Shown one piece after another: positions 20,726 to 31,380 of a stretch of 64,000 nt of DNA. The DNA lies in the NCBI GenBank assembly GCA_946811695.1, contig OX328124.1, forward strand, positions 93,681,035-93,745,034, in the 5' to 3' direction. Made by a program: the position numbers and the translations under genes. The notes beneath the pieces are model-generated. The model made no database searches, was not told the DNA's origin, and was given only the letters and a program-made list of their open reading frames with translations. Source of the DNA: Gonocerus acuteangulatus. Lineage: Eukaryota; Arthropoda; Insecta; Hemiptera; Coreidae. Within the stretch, counting starts at the first letter, position 1, and each line of letters begins with the position of its first letter.

Positions 20726-21421
20726 TCCGGGAGGGGGCTGAGAGCATTTGGGAGTATGGAATAATTAGCCAACTAAAAGGCTAGGTACTTACGTATTAGC
20801 GTCAAAGCAGGTTAAAGAGTTGGGTCTCAGAAAACTGGATCTACACCGGGTCAGAGAGCTGGATCAAGGAGTCAAATCAGTTTCGCCAATATGGCGACAG
20901 GATTATCAACCATTTGGGTTAACTAGAGTTATGATATAACATTTAGCTAGCGAAAACGCGTAGCACTTATATTAATAGCATAATTGCTATGCGTTTCCGT
21001 TCGCTACAGTAGCTTTTATCCTAGCTATTCTGTTGTCGCTAACTCGCAAAAAAAACTGAAATCGCGTAAAAAAAACAAAACAACAACAATATCGTGGGTA
21101 AATAAAGCAAAAATGAATTGCGTTAAAAAGACAAAGGGAACAAGATGGTTACTATAAACACAATAACCAATGAAATCTCTGATAGTAATTGACCAATAGA
21201 AATGCATTATCCATGATCCAGATCTCTGAACGAGACCCGCCTCTTTAACCTGCTTTGACGCTAATTCGTAAGTACCAAAGGCTATTACACCCTAAAGAAT
21301 TTTTATTTTTTGAACTAAGTGATCCTATTTAATTTATTTTTAAGGTTTTTAAAGTTTTATCGATGAAATACAAATTTCGGGGGGGGGGGGGGCTGCAGCT
21401 CCTCCCCCTTATATACGCCCA
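20726..21421 (-). mobile_element. MITE family M1 copy interrupted by an M2 element
   Basis: On the minus strand it begins CATGGGCGTATATAAGGGGG at 21421 and follows the M1 order up to GGGTGTAATAGCC. There the M2 element 20784-21276 interrupts it, and it resumes with TTTTAGTTGGCTAATTATTC and GCTCTCAGCCCCCTCC. Confidence 0.7.
20784..21276. mobile_element. MITE family M2, complete, with 8-base target duplication
   Basis: Terminal inverted repeats of about 45 bases start GGTACTTACG on each side and continue ATTAGCGTCAAAGCAGG and TTAAAGAG. The target duplication AAAGGCTA flanks it exactly at 20776-20783 and 21277-21284. The length is 493 bases and there is no coding sequence. An 8-base duplication fits hAT or Merlin; the terminal GG would be unusual for hAT. 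It sits inside an M1 MITE, so it is younger than that copy. Confidence 0.85.
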
Positions 21422-21424
21422 TGT

Positions 21425-21930
21425 CAAGAATCACTATGGAAGAGCAGGATTGACTTGTTTAATGTTATTATAATAAAAACTTGCGAAATCAATTTTGAAA
21501 AATATGTATTAATTACTTAAAACAATTCACATACATACCAAAAACTTGCACTTTTGGTTTTAAAAATTAGGCCTAACCTATCAAACACATTAAAATTCAA
21601 GCTTAAAAAAAAAATAAAAGAAATACCTAACATTGGCTCACCTTCATCATTTTGGACCGGAACTTCGCTTTCATTCGCCGTCTGCTTATCGATAACTCGA
21701 GAGCAGTACTCAATGGACAACCTGCAGTTTGGAACAGTACGCAACCTTTACTTTGGAACAGAGTGAACGTTTTCACTGGCTTTTGAATAGGAACCTACTA
21801 AGCATACCATCAGATAAGCCTTTAAATTCTGAATCCAGGGATGTATAAATCTCATTGTCGATTTTTTTGTGGACAACAGTCACTTTGGAACTGAACGGCT
21901 CATATATATGTATGATGTTTTCTGAGTATC
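21425..21930. other. No supported gene
   Basis: AT-rich DNA. The 70-75 codon open stretches here overlap on opposite strands and show no family features. Confidence 0.3.
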
Positions 21931-21934
21931 TATA

Positions 21935-22228
21935 AATTTAATTGGTAAAAATGCAGTTTCCAGCCCTCCTAACCGATTTCTTTCAAACTTTGCACAATAA
22001 CGTATTTTGATGCACTAAACACGAATACGACAAAAAAAACGTCGGATTTAACTAGGAAAGAACTTATTAAGCACTTAAGTTCACTGTTATGCAGGTTATG
22101 AGAGCTAATGTAAACAACTAAATTTGTGACGACTTTAAGGCATACATGCTATGCGTTTCCGCATATTGTGCAAAGTTTGAAAGAAATCGGTTTGGAGAGC
22201 TGGAAACTGCATTTTTACCATTTAATTT
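21935..22228. mobile_element. Foldback element FB, copy 1
   Basis: Arms 21935-21999 and 22162-22228 are reverse complements over about 64 bases with about five mismatches (core AACCGATTTCTTTCAAACTT). The 160-base spacer includes GCACTAAACACGAATACG, which is part of the arms in copy 2. Confidence 0.8.
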
Positions 22229-22685
22229 GGCTAAATAGTCTGTGATTATATGATTGGATGAGTACTCTAGATGTCCTCCATAGAGAGAAGAGAACTCAAT
22301 AAGTCGGTAAATATATATATTTAATAAGTTTCTCATTTTAGAAAGTCATACATTTATAGTTTGCAACTCAGCAGAATATATGCCAGTTATGTCATGTTTT
22401 TTTATGCCCATAAGAGTTGTCTTGAATAATTGCTGTTCCTTAATAAGGCTGTCATGTTATTAATAAATGTATACACTTAGCCTTGCTTTAATATCTTTAC
22501 AGTCTTGCTTTAGTCATTGAATATATACATTGAAGTGAGATTCTCTTTAATAATATCCTTAAAAAGTGTCTGGCTTAATAACATCATTTTTAAGTTACAC
22601 TCTTCAAGGAACAAACTGTGGAATACTGTTATTGTAAGCTGGATGCTGTGATAAAATAAAGTCAGCTATGTTTTGCAAGTGGTTT
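22229..22685. other. No supported gene
   Basis: AT-rich spacer between two foldback elements with no visible features. Confidence 0.3.
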
Positions 22686-23182
22686 TGGCAAAACTGAAGT
22701 TTAGGGTCCTTACAAACGATTACGTTATCATTTTTCACTATAACGTATTTTGATGCACTAAACACGAATCCGAGAGAAGAAGAAAACTTTATTTAATGAA
22801 ATAATAAAGTGGGCTGCCCAACTTTATCGGGTTGCTGGAGACACAGCATGCTGAACATTCCTGGAGGCATTCATTTATTTCATGATCTTGTAATTTGTTC
22901 TGTTTCCAAATGTTCATGGGCATTAGACATGCCAAAAAATAAAAAATTTTCTTCTAATAAAAAACCAACAAAACAACAAAAACACAAGAGGCAGCGTAGT
23001 CTAAGACACGACATTTGTTGCATGTAAAAAAAAAAAAAAAAAAAAATAGCCAGTAGTGATTAATCTCAACCAGGAAAGAAGTCATCCGTATTTACGGATT
23101 CGTGTTTAGTGCCTTAAAATACGTTATAGTGCAAGATTTGAAAGTAATCGGTTGTAAGGACCCTAAACTTCAGTTTTACCAT
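22686..23182. mobile_element. Foldback element FB, copy 2, with an insert
   Basis: Arms 22686-22772 and 23096-23182 pair over about 87 bases and share ATAACGTATTTT, GCACTAAACACGAATCCG and AACCGATTACTTTCAAA with copy 1. The central part (about 22780-23050) is different: a stretch with TAAAGTGGGCTGCCCAACTT, as in retroelement 3' UTRs, and a poly(A) run of about 20 at 23027-23046, suggesting a retroposed insert. Confidence 0.75.
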
Positions 23183-23254
23183 GGTTTTTATTTGGGAGTT
23201 TGTGTGAGATATTCAATAAGCATTGTATTATTTAAAAAAAAAAAAAACATAAAA

Positions 23255-23390
23255 CATCCTGAAGCTTTACCTTCATGACTTTGAAGATTATGATCTAAAT
23301 ATGCAGCCCAACTATAATCCAAAACACATCTGGTGTAGGAACAATAAAAAGTAAGCAACATACATACATTTGGCAGCTCCATACCTTGTT
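23255..23390 (-). pseudogene. LINE reverse transcriptase fragment
   Basis: On the minus strand the reading LLTFYCSYTRCVLDYSWAAY is close to the segment MLTFYRAYTRSILDYG of the LINE at 1993-4851, which lies between the RT palm and RNase H. Only about 40 codons remain. Confidence 0.55.
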
Positions 23391-23489
23391 TTGCTTAGAA
23401 ACCGTAATATAGTCAATAACGTTTTGAGGTTATTGACGGGTTTATCATGTAGGGCAACCAAAATTCAAGTGTTAACTCCAGCTCTTGGT

Positions 23490-24028
23490 CGTTGGAAAAA
23501 ATCATGAATGAATCTAATGTCACTGAATATTTAGTTCGTCAGGCAAGACAACTGAAAAATAAAAAGAGAATTTTATCTATTCCTGATCCAAAGAAAGTTT
23601 AAAGAATCTCTGATGACTTTGTGAAACTTATTGATTTTTATCAACACGATGGATTCAGTCGCTTGTTACCAGGAGTAAAATACGAAGTTAGCATCAAAAG
23701 AAATGTAGGTACATATACATAAAAGATTTATTTTTTGTAACCTAAGGGAACTTTACTCTTGTTTTAAATGGGAACATCCTCCAAACATTAAGATATGATT
23801 TTATAAATTTTGTATGCTTAGATCATAATGATGTATTCCTTCTGAACTCATTCACTGTGCGTTTGCAGCATCCACCAGAATGTAAAGCTTCTTTTGGATG
23901 CTATTAAAATATAAGAAACCTATAAAGACCTTATCAAATTCCTTGTGCGTGACTCAGAAAACCCCAATTGCATGCTTCGTCACTATCACAAGTGTCCAAC
24001 TGATGAAAAATTGTCTGAGATTTTAAAG
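23490..24028 (+). pseudogene. Relic of an uncharacterised arthropod protein, N-terminal part
   Basis: In three shifting frames the sequence reads NESNVTEYLVRQARQLKNKK, then DDFVKLIDFYQHDGFSRLLP, then FCNLRELYSCFKWEHPPNIK, then SLCVCSIHQNVKLLLDAI, and near its end SENPNCMLRHYHKCPTDEKL. I recognise this order from uncharacterised proteins that are repeated in insect genomes and end with a DGCAGQYKN domain. That domain is found at 28590, 4.5 kb downstream and in the same orientation. Function unknown; multicopy occurrence suggests a mobile origin. Several frameshifts and stops make this copy non-functional. Confidence 0.55.
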
Positions 24029-24029
24029 T

Positions 24030-24200
24030 AAAAGATGTATAGGCATTGCTGATATCTAATGTGCAAAAGAACCTTCCACCAGTAGCCTTCACAAAAATAT
24101 CTTTAATTCTAGGCTTCGGATATTTTTCATCCATGATAAATTTATTAAGATTACAATCAGCACAGATTCTGAAATTTCCATTTCTGAATCCCATCCTTGT
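24030..24200 (-). pseudogene. Ty3/gypsy reverse transcriptase fragment
   Basis: The minus strand encodes FRICADCNLNKFIMDEKYPK, then PRIKDIFVKATGGRFFCTLD and ISNAY. This is the classic gypsy RT start (RICGDY..LN......YP.P...DL...L.GG..FS.LDL..AY). The fragment ends exactly where the plus-strand relic 23490-24028 stops, so it is part of the DNA that split that relic. Confidence 0.6.
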
Positions 24201-24429
24201 CACCAATTTGTTATGTTTTTACCACTTAAATGTAAACTAATTCTTTGAGTTAGCTAAAACATTACTATATTCTTTTCACTGGACATTACAAAGAAATTCA
24301 ATTTTTAAAAATGAACATCTGTTACCATAGTCACAATTACAGCTGAGAAGACTTCAGATTATTTAGATGAGAAGATGAAAATAGAGTACAGCCAGTGGAT
24401 AAACCATCTGGATATGGTAAAGCAATCAG

Positions 24430-24432
24430 TAA
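24430..24432. repeat. Harbinger target duplication TAA (left)
   Basis: TAA precedes the terminal inverted repeat GGGTGTGTTTACACT. The matching TAA follows the right end at 27594-27596. Three-base TWA duplications are typical of PIF/Harbinger. Confidence 0.8.
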
Positions 24433-24699
24433 GGGTGTGTTTACACTTGATATTTCTCGCAGGATATATATGTCACGATATATATGTATCGGATAGATAT
24501 TCTCTTTCAAGTTTTCATACGGAGAGAAATAGCTAGACATTTATAGCATGGATATCTATAGGATACTTCTCGCTTTGCAATAAATGTACGGCCCGTTTAC
24601 ACTCATAAATATATGTCCTGTGAAGTCCATTCTGCTAACAATGAAGAGCGCATCAAAATGCAAAATAGCGGCCGGCCTGAGTAATTATTATAAAAATGT

Positions 24700-26879
24700 T
24701 GGAAATAAAAAAAAAAAAAAAACGTTCTGCATGGGAGCGAAAATGGATTTTGAGACGGTAAAAATTAGGTTTCTTCAGTCAATTAATGTCTGACCTCTGT
24801 ATCAAGAATCCAGCGCAGTTTTCAAATTTTTTAAGAATGAAAGGAGCAGATTTCGAAAAGCTAGCTTGTAAAATAGGTCCTCTTGTATCAAAGCAAGATA
24901 CAAAATTGAGAAAGGCTATTAGTGTTACAGAACGACTAGCTGTAACAGTGCGATATTTAACATCAGGTAAGTAGGTATTTACTTAATGAAATACTATTTT
25001 ATTTTAGAAATTTTATTAATTAGAACTATATTTTTAAACTGTACATTTAATATATTTACAGGTGATACATACATTTGTTTAGCATACCAAAATGCATCAT
25101 TGTTCCTCAAGTTTGCAGAGCAATTAATACGGCATTAGAGGACTATATAAAGGTAATGATTAATTATTTAGTGAGAATGTACTTTCAGTTTCAGTCTGTA
25201 TATAGGATGATAATGTTTGTAGAGTTATATATTGCTCTGCATTTCCTGAAGATTGGTAATATTCATTACCTTAAAATAAGAAAAGGAATTAATAATTGTA
25301 TTAGAAGTGTTATTATGTTCAGTTACATATTTACTTATATTTCATTTTATTATTTAAGGCTTCACTTATAATATTTGTATTCGTTTTTTTATACTTTTGT
25401 TTATTCTTTATTTATATTCATATTTTAATTTAAATTTGTTTATTGTTTATTTTCTATTTATTTTTATTCTTAAGGGACGAAGTCCCAGAATAAAGTATTT
25501 TTTTCATTCATTCATTATTTGTGATAATTATTTTAATATTTTATTGTAAATGGACTGGTATTACAATTGTTTATAATTATTTTATATATTACCTGAAGTA
25601 ACCGAGTTGGGATTGCAGAAGGATTAGATAGCCGATCTTCCTCTTCACTTATCTCCAAAATCATTTGCTGAAATTTTCTTTTCATTTTTTTTCGTAAATA
25701 CTCTGAAGAGAGACTTCTCAATTCGGATGCAACATATTTCCCAAAGACATTGTATTGATCCTCCTCTTCGTTCAATGTGCGTAAAGCTTTTTGCAAGAGG
25801 AGATCATTTTTTGAAATTTCTTTTTTCCTTTTGGTCTTGTGAAGAATTTTATTTGTTTGCAACACAGAACGATTTACTTCTTCAGACTGTTCCAATGTTT
25901 CTTGACTGACGTCACTTGCTGGTGTCATTTCATTAGCGGTGTCCTCTGCTTCAGCATTCTGGTCAAAATATAAAATAAAAAGTATATATCAAATTATCAA
26001 AGTCTTAATAAAAAAATTAAAATAAATTAATTAGGTGAGGTACAATATTAATTTTTACAGGCACCGTCTACATCAAATGAATGGCAAAGGGTTTCCAATA
26101 AATTCGAATTGAAGTGGAACTTTCCCAAATGTTTGGGCGCTATTGACGGAAAACATATTGTTATCCAAGCTCCACAGAATAGTGGCAGCTATTATTTTAA
26201 TTATAAAGGACAACATAGCAGTGTATTAATGACAATTGTTGATGCTACCTACAAATTCCTAATCGTCACAGTTGGTAGCAATGGAAGAGTATCAGATGGT
26301 GGAGTTTTCAGAGCCAGTGGAGTAGCAGATTACATTGAAACTGCAGCAACAGGCCTTGAAAAGACACCCCTTCCAGGAAGAAGCTTATGTATGCCACATG
26401 TTTTTGTGGCGGGCGATGCGTTTCCATTACTACCTCATATTATGAAACCATATCCTTTTAATAGTCAAGGTTCTATGAGAATTTATAACTACAGACTCTC
26501 TAGAATAAGGAGAATATTAGAAAACGCCTTTGGTCTAATGTCTATCGTATTTAGAGTATTAAGAAGACCACTTCTTCTTGCACCAGAGCGCATAGAGATT
26601 GTAGTTATGGCCGTTTGCACTTTACACAATTGGTTATTGTCTTTAAAATATTCTGAAAATGTGTATGCCCCGGAAGGCACATTGGACAGAGAAAATTTGG
26701 AAACAGGCAAAATAATACATGGAAGCTGGCGAAATGGAGATATTCCTGCAGACAATCTGCTCCCACTGACACATGATAGTAATAACTGCTCAAGAAACGC
26801 TGAAGAAGTACGCGAAGAGTATAGGGAATATTTTGTTTGCAGCCAAGGAAAGCTTACTTGGCAATACAGATTAATGTAA
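24700..26879 (+). pseudogene. Harbinger transposase gene (HARBI1-like), three exons, damaged
   Basis: Exon 1 ends at 24966 (TCAG|GTAAGT) and encodes FSNFLRMKGADFEKLACKIG and AISVTERLAVTVRYLTSG, the usual N-terminal region. Exon 2, 25062-25152, encodes GDTYICLAYQ and, after a small deletion with frameshift, VPQVCRAINTALEDYIK. Exon 3, 26061-26879, is open and holds the catalytic domain: GAIDGKH with the first Asp, FVAGDAFPLL with the second Asp, and ILENAFG with the catalytic Glu. The splice phases agree at both junctions. Another frameshift lies near 24785 in exon 1. The catalytic exon has no stop, so the damage is limited to the N-terminal part. Confidence 0.8.
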
Positions 26880-27278
26880 ACAATTGAATTTAATAAATAG
26901 ATAAAATAAATAAATAAACATTTTGTTTACTTACCACAGGTAAATTTCCTATGGCCGGTTTGCATGTTGCACCTCCTTGTAGAAATAATAATAAATTATA
27001 ATACGGCCATTTTGATGCATTTAGTTCTTCAGTGCCCTGACCGGATTTGGTGTTTCGGTTTGTTTTTTTTTAATTCACTATTGAATTGGTTTCTTAAATT
27101 GTGAATTTTTTTTTAATCTCTTCGGTAGTTGTGTTGAATGATTCGGCCATTTCCGCTAAAGCATCATGTTTTTTTATTCTATCTTTATAAGTAATGAATT
27201 TCACAGCTCTGGTTTACTCTGGTACATATTGATAAGTTCTATTACTTCAACTTTTAACCAATCTTTTTTATCCCCCAT
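25533..27278 (-). pseudogene. Harbinger accessory gene: MADF/Myb-like DNA-binding protein, damaged
   Basis: The partner protein of Harbinger elements binds element DNA and carries the transposase to the nucleus. Exon 1 (27278-26935) starts MGDKKDWLKVEVIELINMYQ and continues SKPEL. A TGA then stands where a Trp would be expected. After frame changes at A-runs, MAESFNTTTEEIKKK, HNLRNQFNSELKK and SGQGTEELNASKWPYYN can be read; this is a MADF domain. The intron ends CCAG at 25959. Exon 2 (25958-25533) encodes a charged region and a BESS-like end (FGKYVASELRSLSSEYLRKK). A GTAATA after the codons for RLLQ may be another donor. At least three lesions break exon 1. Confidence 0.75.
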
Positions 27279-27593
27279 AATGAAAGAGAAAACTATACGA
27301 ACTGTTAAAATTCCAGCGATAAATGTCGGACCTGTTGCAACTAGCAAATAATCATTGTTTACTTCTGTTGGTATAGAAGTGTCGAGAATACAGCTAGTAG
27401 CGAAGATATTTCTCTCTGACATTTATTCCTCTCTTTATAATCAGTGTGTTCACCTGACAGTATAGAAGTTTCGACACTTATTGCTCAGGATAGAAATATA
27501 TATATCAGACATAAATTGTTCATGGTTTACATTAGTCAGAATTTCTCTCTGATATAAATATCCAGCAATAACTATCCTAGTGTAAATGCACCC

Positions 27594-27931
27594 TAACTGT
27601 TGAAGTACTGAATAACTCTTTTGATTAAAAAATACAGGCACTTATTCTACACTCATTTATGTATCTACTATATATACCACTCACTCACTGACTGACTCAC
27701 TGATCTATCATCACCCAGCCCAAACCACTTGACAGAAAAATTTGAAATTTTGCATGGACACTCCCTATAGAACGTAGACACTCGCTAAGAAAGGATTTTT
27801 TGATATTCAAATTTTTAAATATTTTTAGAGGGGTTTAAAGTTTTAGTTGGATAGAGCATGCTCGCCTAGGCAGCATGCGTTGCTAGGACGATAACAAAAC
27901 AGCTGTTACCATACATTATCTATTTCATAGC

Positions 27932-27962
<31 letters not shown>

Positions 27963-28230
27963 GGCGCATCCACATCTAGGTCATTAGCGCCGGATTTCAT
28001 AGTATTATTTTTAATTGAGGTTAATTTCGACTATGATGGCAGACCTTGAATTACTAGAAATAAACTAATCCTGGTCCTTCCGAGGTAATAATATCCCGAA
28101 CCACTTGACACAAAAATTTGAAATGTTGCACGGATAATCCGTTTTGAATGTAAACGCTCGCTAAGAAAGTTTTTTTTGATATTCAAATGTTTAAGTACTT
28201 TTACGGGGGTTAGAATTATTAAGAAATTCC
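27594..28230. other. Repeat debris between two halves of the nested locus
   Basis: The segments 27712-27845 and 28085-28210 are about 75 percent alike (AACCACTTGACA, TTTGAAATTTTGCATG, CTCGCTAAGAAAG), a direct repeat of unknown type. Between them lies a minus-strand SINE tail. No gene. Confidence 0.45.
27932..28002 (-). mobile_element. SINE family S1, short copy with poly(A)
   Basis: On the minus strand it reads CCGGCGCTAATGACCTAGAT, then GATGCGCCGT and about 30 A. This is the 3' end of the complete S1 copy at 37671. Flanking TTTCATAG on both sides is a likely target duplication, so this is a 5'-truncated insertion. Confidence 0.75.
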
Positions 28231-28404
28231 TTATCGGCTCAAATAATGGTCCGATTTTGATGACATTTGGTTCAAAAATCGTTCTGCTCATTTGAAAGGT
28301 CAAGTTCATTAACCAGCTGAATCCGTTTACTGGAACATGGTTTTTGGAGCAAAATTTGAGCAAAAAATCGGAACGCTTACATTTTCGAGTCCATCTACCA
28401 TATA
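28230..28404 (-). mobile_element. Family H middle block
   Basis: On the minus strand: GTAAGCGTTCCGATTTTTTG, CAGCTGGTTAATGAACTTG, CCAAATGTCATCAAAATCGG and ACCATTATTTGAGC, matching 15298-15460 and 17812-17975. The adjacent (TA)n tract (28405-28457) lies on the opposite side compared with those copies. Confidence 0.7.

Positions 28405-28457
<53 letters not shown>
28405..28457. repeat. (TA)n microsatellite
   Basis: About 50 bases of TA between a family H block and the C-terminal relic of the DGCAGQYKN protein. Confidence 0.9.
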
Positions 28458-28462
<5 letters not shown>

Positions 28463-28499
28463 TGAGTAAAATGAATTCGAAGTATTGAACCATTGCTTC

Positions 28500-29400
28500 A
28501 TAAGTGATGATATGGTGGGAGATGGAGGTTTTGTGTCTGTAGTTCCGAACGATATTATAGCATGGTTTGCTCAGCACAATCCAAAAGTAAAGAAAGTGCT
28601 CTATTTCACAGATGGATGTGCCGGACAATACAAGAACTTAAGAAATCTTTAAAAAATTGTGCGAACACCAAATGATTTATCTTGTGATGCTGAACATTCC
28701 TTTTTTGCTACTAGCAACGGAAAATCTGTTTGAGATGGATTGGGATGAATGGAAAAGTGTACATTAGGAAAAGTTAGTCTTCAACTACCTGATGATCAAC
28801 AAATAAAAACTGCTCTGGGTGCTTACAATTTTTGTAAGGTAAAAAATTGACATGCTTTTCAGTTCTTAGATTATAATGTTGTCGATTTGCTAAGAAATAA
28901 ACTTGAGGACAGGTTTAGTAGAAAACGCACGATACCTGATATGAGGAGTTTTCATAATTACAAGCCTCTTATGTCTGATTTATTAAAAATTGGAAGAGTA
29001 ACTGAATTATAAAAACCTTCCTTGTTTTTTTCATTTAATGAAGAAGCCTCAAAATGGACGAGGATTCATCCTCAAGCATACTTTTTTGTACCAGGAGTCT
29101 ATGATGACAGGTGGTATTTTGCACTTGTCAAAAAAGGCTATGATGAAGAAGAAGATGCCGAACTTACCTTCCTTGCCCGCCTGGACCAGTAGTGTCATTC
29201 TTTTGGCATCAGAGAGAAGACAGTTGCTTTATGCCTTTGGATAACATTTTGTGTATTGTCAGCATATCTCAGACAAACAGTTCTAGAAGAACATACTACT
29301 TTGCTCAAAATTATGTAAAATTGACAAATTTTCATTTCTCTAGGGGGCTCTTTCATCTTAAAGGCACTGCTGCTGAAAATATATTAAAAACTTGTACATA
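28500..29400 (+). pseudogene. Relic of an uncharacterised arthropod protein, C-terminal part with DGCAGQYKN
   Basis: Readable segments in order: MVGDGGFVSVVPNDIIAWFA, VLYFTDGCAGQYKNLRNL, GKVSLQLPDDQQIKTALGAY, FLDYNVVDLLRNKLEDRFSR, KRTIPDMRSFHNYKPLMSDL, then EEASKWTRIHPQAYFFVPGV and KGYDEEEDAELTFLARLDQ. Frames change several times and stops occur, so the gene is dead. The Asp in FTDG and the GQYKN signature might belong to a nuclease-like fold, but that is a guess. With 23490-24028 it forms one former gene, of which a middle part of perhaps 140 codons is missing or unrecognisable. Confidence 0.55.
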
Positions 29401-29507
29401 GAAGTTTAACAAGTATCATAAGCACTGATATTATACTTTTATTAAGCGGTATTAAAGTTGATATTATTTACCACTGAACACAAACTAAAGTCAATTGGTG
29501 TTTTATA

Positions 29508-30542
29508 TTAACCCTTTCCGAACGCAAAGAGCCGCGAGGAGATGTGTTCTGCTGTACGGGATACTAGAACCCAGCATTGGGCCCCCTGTACGGGATACTT
29601 TTCCCACTCTCGGTCGCAGCACCTCGACTTTCAGCTATCTCCTCGCCGTACTGAAACTCATCTTTTATCATTCGGATTTTTATTTTGCTTACAATGATTA
29701 TTAATTTTTATTTATGCTGAATTACTTGGGCATTTAAATAATTATTTTAAGTTGAATAACTTTCTTTAAAAATAAGTAATAAAAAAGCTATATTATATAC
29801 GAGTAAGAACAAGAAGGTTTTTTTTTCTGTTACCATTTGCCCTTTCTTTTATGAATAATAAGCAAGGGAATTAAATACTCAATAACTACGGCAAATAAAT
29901 TTTCCATCTTCATTTTTGATCTGTGACTTTGTACACCGGCGGAGTTAAATTTTTTTTTTATGTATAAAATTTAGTTACAAAACAAAAGCATAATTATAAA
30001 TATTTACAGTTAATTTAATAAATTATTTAATTAAATATGCAATATATTAAACATTTTAATTAAATATTAAATATTTTTTTTAAAAATGGAGAACAAGCAA
30101 TAAAAAAAAACAGTTTTTCTAAATTTAACAAAACACGAATATAAGATCTTAACTACATGACTAAAAGTTAACTGATTTTGCAAATAAATGCTGTTAGGAA
30201 TGTACAGAAGTATAAAAACAAACGGTAATTTGACTAGGGTTGACAGGGTAACTGGGCGGAGAAGACAACGACTTCTAATTCGACTGAAAACAACCAAAAA
30301 CTTCATTAAAATGCCATCTAGTAATAGGCAGGAATACTAGAAGTACAATACGGTAACGCTAGATAGCTCTAAAGTCGATAAATGAGAAGATAAAGAATGC
30401 GAGAGATACGCCGAGCTCTCGACTGCTGTACAAGTCCACGGTACCTGGGTCCCGTCTTCCTTTGACTTCTACACAAGTCCACGGTATGTGGGTCCCGACC
30501 GCTCTCGACTGCTGGAGCAGTCCACGGTACGGAAAGGGTTAA
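29508..30542. mobile_element. piggyBac-like non-autonomous element in TTAA
   Basis: The element proper is 29512-30538. It begins CCCTTTCCG and ends CGGAAAGGG, and the duplicated target TTAA stands at 29508-29511 and 30539-30542. The left arm carries GTACGGGATACT twice. The right arm carries AGTCCACGGTA three times. Both arms are G/C-rich while the 700-base centre is AT-rich and has no transposase. TTAA targets and CCC..GGG ends define the piggyBac type. It lies just downstream of the relic at 28500-29400. Confidence 0.8.
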
Positions 30543-31380
30543 TAAAAAGCTCATAGTCATAGGTTTTATTTGAACCTTTTCCACCTTCCCAGCTGTATGG
30601 GGAAAAGTTACAAGATTTTCTGTAAACCTTGTTTCGGAAACCACAATAATGTCATGCATGCAACATGAATTTTATATTTTGTTTAATACAGTGGCTACTT
30701 AAATAAATGTGTTTCTGTAAACTGTATGCTTCTATTAAACTGTGGCAACACTTCCAGATCAAAATCTTTATTAAAACCCGTAATTTTATAGTTTTTGTAA
30801 ATATTACTCATTTCCCGCAAGCGATTCGGCAAAACCAAATTATCGTGATATTCATATTTTTAAAATTCTATGAAATAAAAGTATACATACTAGAACAATA
30901 AAACTTCACAGGTCTTTTTAGGGCCATTAGCAGGATCATAATATATTTTTTCATTATAAAAATATTATGCACTTTATCAATGTAATTTTCCTTTTTAGTA
31001 ACAATGGTTTTGTTGCCGATATCATTTTATTGAATAATTTATATGTTAAGATTTTGTTGGAAAAAGGCTGGTCTTTGCTTGAAACAATCTTAATTTTTCG
31101 GTCAGAGCGTTTATAATATCATAAGATATTAAGATCATGTTTACTCTTGTCAAATCTAATATGCATATTTGAAAATCTTTCTCTAATTTTATTTTTAGTA
31201 TCCCCATAATTCTCAGTGTTTCCCAGCATATATTCTATATTGTTTACATAATTTATTATATCATATTCCCTTAAAGATTTTAAAATATTTAATTAGTTAT
31301 TCTGTTATAGAAATTGTAATATTTCTTCTGGAATAATAATATTCTATAATTTTAACACCCATTCAGTTTTTTTTAATCTC
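30543..31380. other. No supported gene
   Basis: Very AT-rich DNA without motifs, terminal repeats or open frames of interest. Confidence 0.3.

Larger units (their letters stand above)
24433..27593 (+). mobile_element. Two-gene PIF/Harbinger transposon, degenerate
   Basis: A 3.16 kb element with terminal inverted repeats (left GGGTGTGTTTACACTTGATA; right end, complemented, GGGTGCATTTACACTAGGAT) and a TAA target duplication. Subterminal sequences on both sides carry TTTCTCTCTGA-like words. It encodes the two proteins expected for the superfamily on opposite strands: a DDE transposase in three exons on plus, and a MADF/Myb-type DNA-binding protein in at least two exons on minus. The second exon of the minus-strand gene lies inside the second intron of the transposase gene. 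Both genes carry frameshifts. Confidence 0.85.

Noticed and set aside
28031..28628. Minus-strand frames of 77-156 codons
   Set aside because: They run through a (TA)n tract and lie opposite the readable DGCAGQYKN relic and a family H block.
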